Source of the DNA: CAZSMC01 sp964607755
Lineage (GTDB): Bacteria; Zhuqueibacterota; Zhuqueibacteria; Residuimicrobiales; Krinioviventaceae
Assembly: GCA_964607755.1 (NCBI GenBank)
Contig: CAZSMC010000043.1
Coordinates: forward strand, 1 to 36,937
Direction of reading: 5' to 3'
DNA length: 36,937 nt
Numbering within the stretch: position 1 is the stretch's first letter; each line of letters begins with the position of its first letter. A model generated the notes under the pieces. That model worked only from the letters and a program-made list of their open reading frames with translations. It did no database searches and was not told the DNA's origin. This document shows, piece by piece, positions 24,233-31,614 of this stretch. A program made the position numbers and the translations under genes.

Positions 24233-25222
24233 ATGAAAAATGCGTGCCAGGTTATTTCAGTCTTTGTTTTGATTTTTGTTTTCTCAAACATGCATGCAGG
24301 CGAGAATTTTGATCCTATCCAGGTGGATGGCAACCGGTTTATTGACGCAGACAGTCAAACGGTTGTTTTTAAGGGCCTGGCTTTTTCAGACCCGGACAAG
24401 CTGGTTCGAGACGGTCAATGGGGTGAGGCGCATTTTAAAGAGGCAGCCGAGTGGGGTGCTGACATTGTGCGCTTGCCTGTGCATCCGCGCGCCTGGCGGC
24501 AACGCGGTCAGGAGGCTTATCTCGAGCTGCTGGATCAGGGCATCGACTGGTCGAAAAAATTTGGCTTGTATGTTATGATCGATTGGCATTCCATTGGTAA
24601 TTTGTGGAATCAGATTTTTCAAGACCCAATGTACGAAACCACAATCGAAGAGACGCAACATTTTTGGCGGATCATTGCCCGGCGTTATCGTCACGAAAAC
24701 GCTGTCGCGTTTTACGAGATTTTTAATGAACCCACGGTATCCGGTGAACAATTCGGCGATATGAACTGGGCGCAATGGTCGGAGCTGGTCAAGGGCATCA
24801 CCCAGATCATTCGCGCCTACGATGAACAGACCATCGTGCTTGTGGCCGGATTTGACTGGGCATATGATTTGACACCGGTTCGCGAGCATCCGATCAAGAT
24901 GAAAAACATCGCTTATGTGTCGCATCCGTATCCTCAGAAACGGGAAGCGCCCTGGGAAAAAAAGTGGGAAAAAGACTGGGGCTTTGTCGCTGATACACAT
25001 CCTGTTTTTGTCACTGAATTTGGTTTTCAAAAAGACAGTCACGTACCGGTCATTGGCACGGTCAAATACGGCAAGGCCATCATTGATTATATGAAGAAAA
25101 AAGGCATTTCCTGGACGCCATGGTGCTTTGATCCGGACTGGGAACCGGTTCTCATTAAAAACTGGAATTACGAGCCGTCGACCCAGGGTGAGTTTTTTAA
25201 GCAGGTTTTGCAGGTAGAGTAA
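24233..25222 (+). CDS. Secreted glycoside hydrolase family 5 (cellulase-like) enzyme
   Basis: The 329-aa product has a signal peptide (about 1-22, ending MHAG) and a single TIM-barrel GH5 catalytic domain filling the rest. The proton donor is E166 in YEIFNEP and the nucleophile is E262 in VFVTEFGF. Other conserved residues include R80 (VRLPVHP), H119 (MIDWHS), N165, H231 and Y233 (YVSHPYP). There is no carbohydrate-binding module, sortase signal or type IX sorting domain, so the enzyme is probably periplasmic or freely secreted. It would cut beta-glucan or beta-mannan-like chains. AGAGGAAAG lies before the ATG. No transporter for the sugars released is adjacent. Confidence 0.92.
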   Translation: MKNACQVISVFVLIFVFSNMHAGENFDPIQVDGNRFIDADSQTVVFKGLAFSDPDKLVRDGQWGEAHFKEAAEWGADIVRLPVHPRAWRQRGQEAYLELLDQGIDWSKKFGLYVMIDWHSIGNLWNQIFQDPMYETTIEETQHFWRIIARRYRHENAVAFYEIFNEPTVSGEQFGDMNWAQWSELVKGITQIIRAYDEQTIVLVAGFDWAYDLTPVREHPIKMKNIAYVSHPYPQKREAPWEKKWEKDWGFVADTHPVFVTEFGFQKDSHVPVIGTVKYGKAIIDYMKKKGISWTPWCFDPDWEPVLIKNWNYEPSTQGEFFKQVLQVE

Positions 25223-25260
25223 AATTGAAAAAATGGGTTTTGATGATTAAAGAGTTTATG

Positions 25261-25488
25261 ATGAAAACAAAAAAAGAAAACTTGATCGAGAAAAGAGTTA
25301 CATATACACTCGAACATCAAGGACGTTTTTATATTTTTGAAAATGTTCCGGCACGGGTCAATGAAGAAACCTGGGAACAGTATTTTTCTCCCTCAACTGT
25401 AGAAAAGTTGCAGAAAACCATCGAGCGAAAAAAACCGTCAAAGTTTATTGAAACGCCAGTGTATGAATACTCTAAAAATAGTGAATAA
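25261..25488 (+). CDS. MqsA/YgiT-like antitoxin relative lacking the zinc finger
   Basis: The product is 75 aa from the ATG at 25261, chosen because AAAGAG lies 6 bases upstream; the frame continues to 25225 without a site. The segment FYIFENVPARVNEETWEQYF followed by SPSTVEKLQK matches the N-terminal domain of YgiT-type/MqsA proteins. There, the second zinc knuckle normally reads CxxCGE; here it is NEETWEQ, and the N-terminal CxxC pair is absent. No MqsR-like or other toxin gene is adjacent on either side in the same transcript, and no helix-turn-helix domain follows. It may be a domesticated or orphan regulator. The family link is moderate. Confidence 0.6.
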   Translation: MKTKKENLIEKRVTYTLEHQGRFYIFENVPARVNEETWEQYFSPSTVEKLQKTIERKKPSKFIETPVYEYSKNSE

Positions 25489-25503
25489 ATAATGTAATCT
25501 ATA

Positions 25504-25526
25504 AATAGCTTATCAATACAGCTATT
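25504..25526. promoter_or_regulatory. Inverted repeat upstream of the toxin-antitoxin pair
   Basis: AATAGCT (25504-25510) and AGCTATT (25520-25526) flank a 9-base AT-rich spacer about 105 bp before the antitoxin start. Antitoxins of this kind often repress their own promoter through such sites; here it is a guess from position. Confidence 0.25.
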
Positions 25527-25631
25527 CTTGATGGAATATTCGTTGTTGTTTTAAATGATTTTGTATATTTTAGTGGTATGCTATATGAAGAGCTTTTTAA
25601 AAAGAGAAAAAACAGTTTGAAAGGATCATTA

Positions 25632-25826
25632 ATGGGTGCTGTAAAAGAAGAAGCTCGAAAAGTTATCGACAGTTTACCTGATGACGTATCATGGGAAGAT
25701 ATTATGTATGAAATGTATGTCAAGAAGAAAATACACGAGGGAATAAAAGCTGCTGAGGAAGGTAAAACAATTTCTCATGAAAAAGTGAAAGATATATTCA
25801 TAAAAAATGAAGATAATATGGACTGA
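25632..25826 (+). CDS. Antitoxin of a ParE/RelE-type toxin-antitoxin module
   Basis: The product is 64 aa from the ATG at 25632. An earlier ATG at 25578 has no ribosome binding site, whereas AAAGGA lies about 8 bases before 25632 and the resulting start (MGAVKEEARKVIDSLPDDVS) fits the family. The core SWEDIMYEMYVKKKIHEG, followed by AAEEGKTISHEKVKDIF, is the hallmark of short antitoxins that wrap ParE/RelE toxins, with little room for a DNA-binding domain. The gene overlaps the toxin start by 20 bp, so the two are translated together with antitoxin first. Confidence 0.85.
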   Translation: MGAVKEEARKVIDSLPDDVSWEDIMYEMYVKKKIHEGIKAAEEGKTISHEKVKDIFIKNEDNMD

Positions 25827-26115
25827 GCCTGCTGTAGATGATCTTGAAGCGATACACAATTATATCGAAAAGGATTCTGAAATTTATGCAATCAGCTTTA
25901 TCGAGAAAATTTTTGATGCAATAGATAAACTCGCGGATTTTCCCAAAATTGGACGCAAGGTTCCGGAAGCAAATAATCCGGATGTAAGAGAGATCCTTTT
26001 TCAAAATTACAGAATCATTTACAGAATCCATCATGATTCTATACAGATAATAGCAGTGATTCATGGATCACGTGATATTAATAAATGGCGACAGAAACCC
26101 TGGGAAATTATCTAA
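25807..26115 (+). CDS. RelE/ParE-superfamily toxin
   Basis: The product is 102 aa with the ParE_toxin fold: strand KIIWTEPAVDDLEAIHNYIE, two helices with FIEKIFDAIDKLADFPKIGR, then strands containing REILFQNYRIIYRI and IQIIAVIHGSRD. Conserved positions include the RxxxxxxYRIIYRI arginines and tyrosines and the terminal HGSRD motif. Members inhibit gyrase (ParE) or cut mRNA on the ribosome (RelE); sequence alone does not separate the two, but the end of this protein looks ParE-like. The gene overlaps its antitoxin by 20 bp. Confidence 0.9.
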   Translation: MKIIWTEPAVDDLEAIHNYIEKDSEIYAISFIEKIFDAIDKLADFPKIGRKVPEANNPDVREILFQNYRIIYRIHHDSIQIIAVIHGSRDINKWRQKPWEII

Positions 26116-26223
26116 AGTAATCGGTTTTAATCATTTCGCAAACAAGCTGCAAGCTGAAAGTATACTGTAATGATTTATAAAACACCCCGGTTAATGCATC
26201 TTACAAAATTAAAAGAATAAAAA

Positions 26224-26346
26224 ATGCGTATGAAACTAAAACGCGTCTACAAAGCCCCGGCTGAAAGCGACATTCATCGCATTCTTGTGGACCGGCTATG
26301 GCCCAGAGGCTTGTCTAAAGAAAAGGCGAAAATCGATTTTTGGCCA
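26224..26346 (+). pseudogene. Truncated DUF488 (YeaO-like) gene
   Basis: The first 40 codons encode a good DUF488 N-terminus: KLKRVYKAP, then RILVDRLWPRGLSKEKAKID. Intact relatives are about 115-120 aa. Here similarity stops at IDFW (codon 40, ending 26343), exactly where a short repeat begins; the frame then reads through the repeat as low-complexity sequence to a stop at 26478. No remaining part of the DUF488 gene is found downstream, so the rest has been deleted or replaced. The fragment is unlikely to be functional. Confidence 0.8.
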
Positions 26347-26457
26347 TTGGTGTTTTGGTGGCAAAAAAAGACAGCCACTAAAACTCTAAAACACAAAAAG
26401 ACTCAAAAAATCAATTTAGTGGAATTTTGTGATTTGGTGTTTTGGTGGCAAAAAAAA
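26347..26457 (+). repeat. Repeat element with 24-bp direct repeats and an inverted core
   Basis: Two identical 24-bp copies starting TTGGTGTTTTGGTGGC and ending in seven A and a G lie at 26347-26370 and 26434-26457. Between them, GCCACTAAAACTCTAAAACA (26374-26393) is the imperfect reverse complement of the second copy, so 26374-26449 is also an imperfect palindrome bounded by GCCAC and GTGGC. It interrupts DUF488, and its right end (AAAAAAAGGAC) forms the Shine-Dalgarno site of the next gene. Similar CACTAAAACACTAAAA stretches recur between genes in Bacteroidota and relatives. Confidence 0.7.
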
Positions 26458-26467
26458 GGACATTATT

Positions 26468-27025
26468 ATGATTTTTAATGCCACAAAAATTGTTGGAAAA
26501 ATATTCTTGCTTGGTGTTGTAATGATTTTTCTGAGTTGCACTGGCGTTGGCTGGCAGGAACGACTCGATTCCGCTGTGTCACTCTATGGTCATCGAAACT
26601 GGATCATTATCGCCGACTCTGCCTATCCCAAGCAAAATTCACCCGGCATCGAGACTGTCGTTGCCGATGCTGACCATTTAGAGGTTCTGGACCTGGTGTT
26701 GGACAAAGTTGCTGCCGCACCGCACGTGCGCGCCAACGTGATGCTGGATACCGAGCTGGACAGTGTGCCGGAAGATGAGGCGCCCGGAATCACGGCTTAT
26801 CGGAAACTTTTAAAAAACCGGCTGCAGGGCAAAGACGTCAAAACAATGCCCCATGAAGACATCATTGCCAGTCTGGATAAAAGTGCTACATTGTTCAACG
26901 TGCTGATCATAAAGACAAACATGACCTTGCCCTACACCTCTGTTTTTCTGCAACTGGATTGCGGCTATTGGAATGCGCAGCAGGAAAAAGAATTGCGAGA
27001 CAAAATAGAGCAAAATCTGCAATAA
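26468..27025 (+). CDS. RbsD/FucU-like domain protein, probable lipoprotein
   Basis: The product is 185 aa from the ATG at 26468, supported by AAGGAC 8 bases upstream; the frame also extends into the repeat to 26429. Residues 1-24 form a signal sequence ending in FLSC, compatible with lipid attachment at Cys24. The segment SLYGHRNWIIIADSAYP resembles the GHGDxIVIADAxFP motif of the RbsD/FucU sugar mutarotase fold, with a second conserved stretch at PHVRANVMLDTELD and EDEAPGITAYRK. RbsD and FucU are cytoplasmic, so an exported version is unusual. The catalytic activity is uncertain. It lies between the broken DUF488 gene and the signalling block. Confidence 0.72.
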   Translation: MIFNATKIVGKIFLLGVVMIFLSCTGVGWQERLDSAVSLYGHRNWIIIADSAYPKQNSPGIETVVADADHLEVLDLVLDKVAAAPHVRANVMLDTELDSVPEDEAPGITAYRKLLKNRLQGKDVKTMPHEDIIASLDKSATLFNVLIIKTNMTLPYTSVFLQLDCGYWNAQQEKELRDKIEQNLQ

Positions 27026-27153
27026 ATCGATTTTTGTCACAAGCAGCATGTCCAAAAAGGCGATCTATAACCGGATTCAGGCAAAAGACAGCATCTGTTA
27101 AAATAGCGTGATATCGCTCCGGTTGCCTGACCTTTTATCGCTGAGGAGGTTTT

Positions 27154-29550
27154 TTGCCATTTAGTATATCTTTTATAACTGTTTTATTTGCCGAGACGAT
27201 CCCAGGGATTGCCTTTCCCAGGGATGTTATGATCCTTATCGTCGAGGCTGTCTCAGTGTATCTGCTGGTGCTCTGGGTTCATTCACTGCGACCGCGAACA
27301 GGCAGGGGGCCCTTTTATGCGCTATTAGGCGGCATAACAGCCCTGATGGCATGGATCACGGATGCCGGCGTGCAGGTTCACACCGCTGGCATGACGTTTA
27401 TGGTGGGCTCTACGGTCTTTTATACATCACTTTTGATCGGAGTGTTTGTGGTTTATGTTTTTGATGGCCCGCAGCCCACACGTATTGCCATAATGACAGT
27501 CGCCGGTATCAGTGCCCTGGTACCTGTCATTGCTTATGTTCTGAATGTGCAAATGCACATTGCGGGGCACCCTTCTTTGAGTTACCTTCCCATGCCAAGT
27601 CTGCGCATTAATACAGCCAGCGTATTCACCACAATAGCTGATCTCTTTTTCCTGGCAATGGCATGGGAATTTCTGGGCAAACCATTCCTGAAAATGAAAA
27701 TATGGTTGAGAACATTTCTGACCTTCCTGGGAGTGATGTGGTTTGATGTCATTCTTTTTTCAACGGTAGCCTTTGCCGGCACACCCGAATACCTGAGTAT
27801 TATGGGCGGCACATTTCTGAACCGCTTTATTGTTGCCCTGTTTATTTTCCCGTTTCTGTATGCTTATATGAACTGGCAGAGCCGGAAAAGGGGAACAATC
27901 ATCGTCAACCGTCCGGTTCTGGCTATTCTCCGCCAGGTATCAGAAGTGCGCACCAAGCTTGACGTGGCTCAGCAGGAAATCGAACGCCGCAAAAAGGCTG
28001 AAGCGGATTTGCGTAAAAGCCAGGAACGCCTGGATTTGGCTGTGAAAAGCGCACACCTGGGGCTTTGGGACCAGGATTTTAGAAAAGGAGTTGTCACCCG
28101 AAATGATGTCTGGGCGGAGATGCTGGGTTATACGCTGGAAGAAATTGATTCGACGTTTGATGGTTTTTTCGAACTTGTCCATCCTGAGGATAGACAAAGA
28201 CTGCACAACGCCATCCAAAAACACGAGGATGGCGGGACAGATTGCTTCAAAGTAGAACACAGGTTAAAAACAAAAGATGGGCAGTGGAAGTGGATATTAA
28301 ATGTTGGCAAAGCTGTTGAACGGGATGAACAGGGCAACCCGTTGAGAGCTATCGGTGTCCATATCGATATAAACGAAATAAAAAGATTACAAGAAAATGT
28401 ATTGCAATCCCAGAAATTGCAAGCGGTCGGAGAACTGGCCGGGGGCATCGCGCATGATTTTAATAATTTGTTAACTGTCATTCACGGGTATACTGAAATG
28501 CTAATGTCTGGCATGGATGCCAATCATCCGGACTATAATAAACTGAAAAGCATTGCCCAGGCCGGACAGCGAGCGGCTTCGCTTACCAATCAATTGCTGG
28601 CATTTAGCCGCAAGCAGATGCTGAACCTGCAGGTGGTCGATCTCAATGAGCTGATCGGGAATACAATGAAAATGCTGTACCGGTTAACCGGTGAAGGCAT
28701 TGAACTGGAAACCCGCTTGTCCGAACAAGTTCCGGTCATTAAAGCAGATACCGGACAAATCCAGCAAATAATTATCAACCTGGCTGTCAATGCCCGCGAT
28801 GCTATGCCAGACGGCGGTAAGCTGATCATCGAGACACATATTGTGTATCTGGATAAAGAGGAAAAAGATCAGTTCGATGCTGTTCAACCGGGATATTATG
28901 CCGTGGTTGCTGTTACAGATACCGGTATTGGAATGGACGAGCCCACCAGAGAGCGCATTTTTGAACCCTTTTTTACAACCAAAGACGTTGGCAAGGGAAC
29001 AGGCCTTGGTCTGTCCACTGTTTATGGTATTGTCAAGCAAAGCGGCGGCGATATTGCCGTGGAATCCGCTCTTGATAAAGGAACGACTGTGTCATTATTT
29101 TTCCCCGTGATTGGCAGTCAGGACGAACCATCAACACCCACCCCGGAACACGAGAAAAGCCTTGCCGGGCATGAGACGCTGCTTGTGGTCGAAGATGAGA
29201 AATCAGTGCGTGATATTGTGGTCAGTTCCCTTGAACAATACGGCTATCATATTATTCAAGCGGAAAATGGACCGGAAGCGATAAAAAAAGCCAAAGCAGC
29301 TCGCGGGCCTGTTCATCTCCTGTTGAGTGATGTTGTCATGCCAGAGATGTCCGGTATTGAATTGTCAAAGAAAATCTGTCAACTCTATCCGAAAGTAAAA
29401 GTCTGTTTTATGTCCGGGTACGCGGATGGTATGGTTGACAATCATGATATGTTGGATGAAGAAGCACACTTTATCCAAAAACCGTTTTCTACTCAAGTTC
29501 TGGTGAGCAAAATAAGAGAGATACTGGATAGCCATGACGATGATCGATGA
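27154..29550 (+). CDS. 7TM-PAS hybrid histidine kinase with C-terminal receiver
   Basis: The 798-aa product probably starts at TTG 27154, 4 bases after AGGAGGT. Residues 25-250 form seven membrane helices resembling an integral-membrane sensor of the VUT/YhhQ-like type. A coiled coil (about 262-295) leads to one PAS domain (about 295-410, with the PAC-like end ALRAIGVHIDINEI-type), HisKA with H434 (GGIAHDFNN), HATPase_c (VNARDAMP, DTGIGMD, GKGTGLGLS) and a receiver with D726 (LLLSDVVMPEMSG) and a KPF lysine motif near the end. The sensor probably detects a membrane-soluble signal. It is the first of five signalling genes in a row on this strand. The kinase and receiver resemble those of the large two-propeller kinase at 6886-10965, which suggests a shared ancestor. 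Confidence 0.9.
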   Translation: MPFSISFITVLFAETIPGIAFPRDVMILIVEAVSVYLLVLWVHSLRPRTGRGPFYALLGGITALMAWITDAGVQVHTAGMTFMVGSTVFYTSLLIGVFVVYVFDGPQPTRIAIMTVAGISALVPVIAYVLNVQMHIAGHPSLSYLPMPSLRINTASVFTTIADLFFLAMAWEFLGKPFLKMKIWLRTFLTFLGVMWFDVILFSTVAFAGTPEYLSIMGGTFLNRFIVALFIFPFLYAYMNWQSRKRGTIIVNRPVLAILRQVSEVRTKLDVAQQEIERRKKAEADLRKSQERLDLAVKSAHLGLWDQDFRKGVVTRNDVWAEMLGYTLEEIDSTFDGFFELVHPEDRQRLHNAIQKHEDGGTDCFKVEHRLKTKDGQWKWILNVGKAVERDEQGNPLRAIGVHIDINEIKRLQENVLQSQKLQAVGELAGGIAHDFNNLLTVIHGYTEMLMSGMDANHPDYNKLKSIAQAGQRAASLTNQLLAFSRKQMLNLQVVDLNELIGNTMKMLYRLTGEGIELETRLSEQVPVIKADTGQIQQIIINLAVNARDAMPDGGKLIIETHIVYLDKEEKDQFDAVQPGYYAVVAVTDTGIGMDEPTRERIFEPFFTTKDVGKGTGLGLSTVYGIVKQSGGDIAVESALDKGTTVSLFFPVIGSQDEPSTPTPEHEKSLAGHETLLVVEDEKSVRDIVVSSLEQYGYHIIQAENGPEAIKKAKAARGPVHLLLSDVVMPEMSGIELSKKICQLYPKVKVCFMSGYADGMVDNHDMLDEEAHFIQKPFSTQVLVSKIREILDSHDDDR

Positions 29551-29643
29551 CAGAATGATGAGATTGAATAAAAAGCTTGATTTTTAACAGTAATTTTAAT
29601 AACCTTTTTTTAAATCTGCTTGCAAAAATAGGAACGGGGCTTT

Positions 29644-31584
29644 ATGATACAGAAAAAATCGCTCGCCTTTGCCAAAAAGCCATTTCTCATCCTTTTTGTG
29701 GTCATTCTAAGTGTCTTTGCCGTATATGCCGGTGTTCTTTACTATCGCCATGAAGCGCAAACGATTCGACAGGAAAAACAAAATGATCTTCAAGCAATCG
29801 CACAATTAAAAGTTAATCAAGTGGTGCAGTGGCAGCAGGAGCGACTTGCAGATGCGGCGGTGATTTCCAAACGCCCTTTTTTCATTCAACAACTGCAAGA
29901 ATGGCTTGCTGATAAAGACAATGCTCAGTTACAAAATACGATTAAAAACGACCTGCGTGTTCCGCAGGAAGCCTATAATTATGACGCTGTGCTTTTAACC
30001 TCTCTGAAAGGAGAACTTTTACTTTCAGTGGGTTACGAGCTGGACCGGTTGAGCGCTGTTACCATGGAAAAAATTGTAAAAGTGGTGAACAACCAGGCGC
30101 CTGTCAAACCGGATTTTTATTATTGTGAGCTGGAGCACGATATCCACTATGATGTCATATTGCCTTTAAAGAATGACAAAGACCGGACTATTGCGGGCCT
30201 TGTCTTGCGCATGGACCCGGATGATTATCTTTATCCGTTGATCCAATCCTGGCCCACGCCGAGTAAAACATCAGAAACATTGATCATCCGAAAAGATGGT
30301 GATAGTGTACTTTTCCTGAACGAACTACGGCACCGGAAAAATACGGCCATGAATCTGCGCATTCCGCTGTCGGAAACGAATGTACCCGCTGTCCAGGCGG
30401 TTCTGGGGTATCAAGGGATATGGGATGGAAAGGATTATCGGGGCGTGGATGTACTCGCTGATGTTCGGCCTGTGCCGGATACGCAATGGTTTATGATTGC
30501 CAAAATAGATAAAAAAGAGATTTTAAGCGAGATATATTCCGAGCTCATTTATGTCATTGTTTTCACCGGGCTCGTCATTCTGCTCATTATTGCAGGCGCA
30601 CTCTTTTTTTTCAGCGATCGCCAAAAAGCGGTCTATAAAAAGTTGTGGCAATATCAGGAAGAATTCAAGACAACACTTTACAGTATCGGTGATGCGGTCA
30701 TAACCACAGACAAGCGAGGTCTGGTTCAACACATGAATCCTGTCGCTGAAAATCTGACCGGTTGGCGTGAATCGAATGCCAGGGGAAACAAACTGTCAAA
30801 AATATTCCGTATTGTCAATGAAGACACAGGCCAGCCTGTCAAAAGTCCGGTGGAGCGGGTTTTGCGGGAAGGCTCGATCGTTGGTCTGGCTAACCATACA
30901 TTGTTGATTTCCAAAGAAGGCAAGGAAATACCCATCGCCGACAGCGGTGCGCCGATTCAAACAGATAGCGGTGACATTGCCGGCGTGGTTTTGGTGTTCA
31001 GAGACCAAAGCGAAGAACGGGCCGCACAGCAGGCGATTAGGCAAAGTGAACAACGATACAGGGATCTGTTTAACAAAACTCCCATTGGTATTTTCCGAAC
31101 CACTTCGGATGGGCGGGTATTAAATGTCAATCCGGCCATGGCGCATATAGTAGGTTGCGAAACCCCTGAAGAAGCACTGGAAAATTTTCAAGAACTGTCA
31201 AAAAAATTATATGTCCATCCTGAACGCCGGCAACAATTCATCGAGCAATTGAATCAACGTGGACATGTCGAAAATTTCGAATATGAAGCTAAAAAACGGG
31301 ATGGCAGCCGAGTCTGGCTCAGCATGTCGGCACGTATGAGCGAAAAACAGCCTGATGGAACTTTTATTATCGATGGATTCACTTCGGATATCACCGACCG
31401 CAAAAAAGCAGAGCACGAGCTTTGGGCTTTAAAAGATGAATTGGAACGTAAAGTTGCTGAAAAAACCAAAGAGTTGCAACAACGAGTGTCAGAGCTTCAA
31501 CGTTTCCACGACGCCACAGTAAACCGGGAATTGCGGATGAAAGAGTTGCGGGATGAAATCGAAAGGCTCAAAGGCAATAAATAG
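29644..31584 (+). CDS. Cache-PAS-PAS transmembrane sensor without a kinase domain
   Basis: The 646-aa product has two membrane helices (about 13-33 and 300-322) flanking a periplasmic dCache-like domain. Two PAS domains follow (about 340-455 and 468-590), and the protein ends in a coiled coil (about 595-646, closing with RELRMKELRDEIERLKGN). No HisKA, HATPase, GGDEF, EAL, HAMP or methyl-accepting region is present, and the stop is a clean TAG. The end motif recurs in PAS proteins that finish with this helix, so it is probably not a truncation. It may act as an input subunit for a neighbouring kinase through its coiled coil. GGGG precedes the ATG. It starts 93 bp after the first hybrid kinase. 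Confidence 0.87.
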   Translation: MIQKKSLAFAKKPFLILFVVILSVFAVYAGVLYYRHEAQTIRQEKQNDLQAIAQLKVNQVVQWQQERLADAAVISKRPFFIQQLQEWLADKDNAQLQNTIKNDLRVPQEAYNYDAVLLTSLKGELLLSVGYELDRLSAVTMEKIVKVVNNQAPVKPDFYYCELEHDIHYDVILPLKNDKDRTIAGLVLRMDPDDYLYPLIQSWPTPSKTSETLIIRKDGDSVLFLNELRHRKNTAMNLRIPLSETNVPAVQAVLGYQGIWDGKDYRGVDVLADVRPVPDTQWFMIAKIDKKEILSEIYSELIYVIVFTGLVILLIIAGALFFFSDRQKAVYKKLWQYQEEFKTTLYSIGDAVITTDKRGLVQHMNPVAENLTGWRESNARGNKLSKIFRIVNEDTGQPVKSPVERVLREGSIVGLANHTLLISKEGKEIPIADSGAPIQTDSGDIAGVVLVFRDQSEERAAQQAIRQSEQRYRDLFNKTPIGIFRTTSDGRVLNVNPAMAHIVGCETPEEALENFQELSKKLYVHPERRQQFIEQLNQRGHVENFEYEAKKRDGSRVWLSMSARMSEKQPDGTFIIDGFTSDITDRKKAEHELWALKDELERKVAEKTKELQQRVSELQRFHDATVNRELRMKELRDEIERLKGNK

Positions 31585-31614
31585 TTTAATGATAAACAAA
31601 AAGTCGAATGATTC

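Noticed and set aside
25578..25631. Earlier ATG start for the antitoxin
   Set aside because: It has no ribosome binding site and adds residues not seen in relatives, while ATG 25632 has AAAGGA at the right distance.
27026..27153. TCAGGCAA...TTGCCTGA inverted pair upstream of the 7TM kinase, considered as a riboswitch
   Set aside because: The stem is only 8 bp with a loop of about 40 bases and no match to the c-di-GMP or other riboswitch cores I know.
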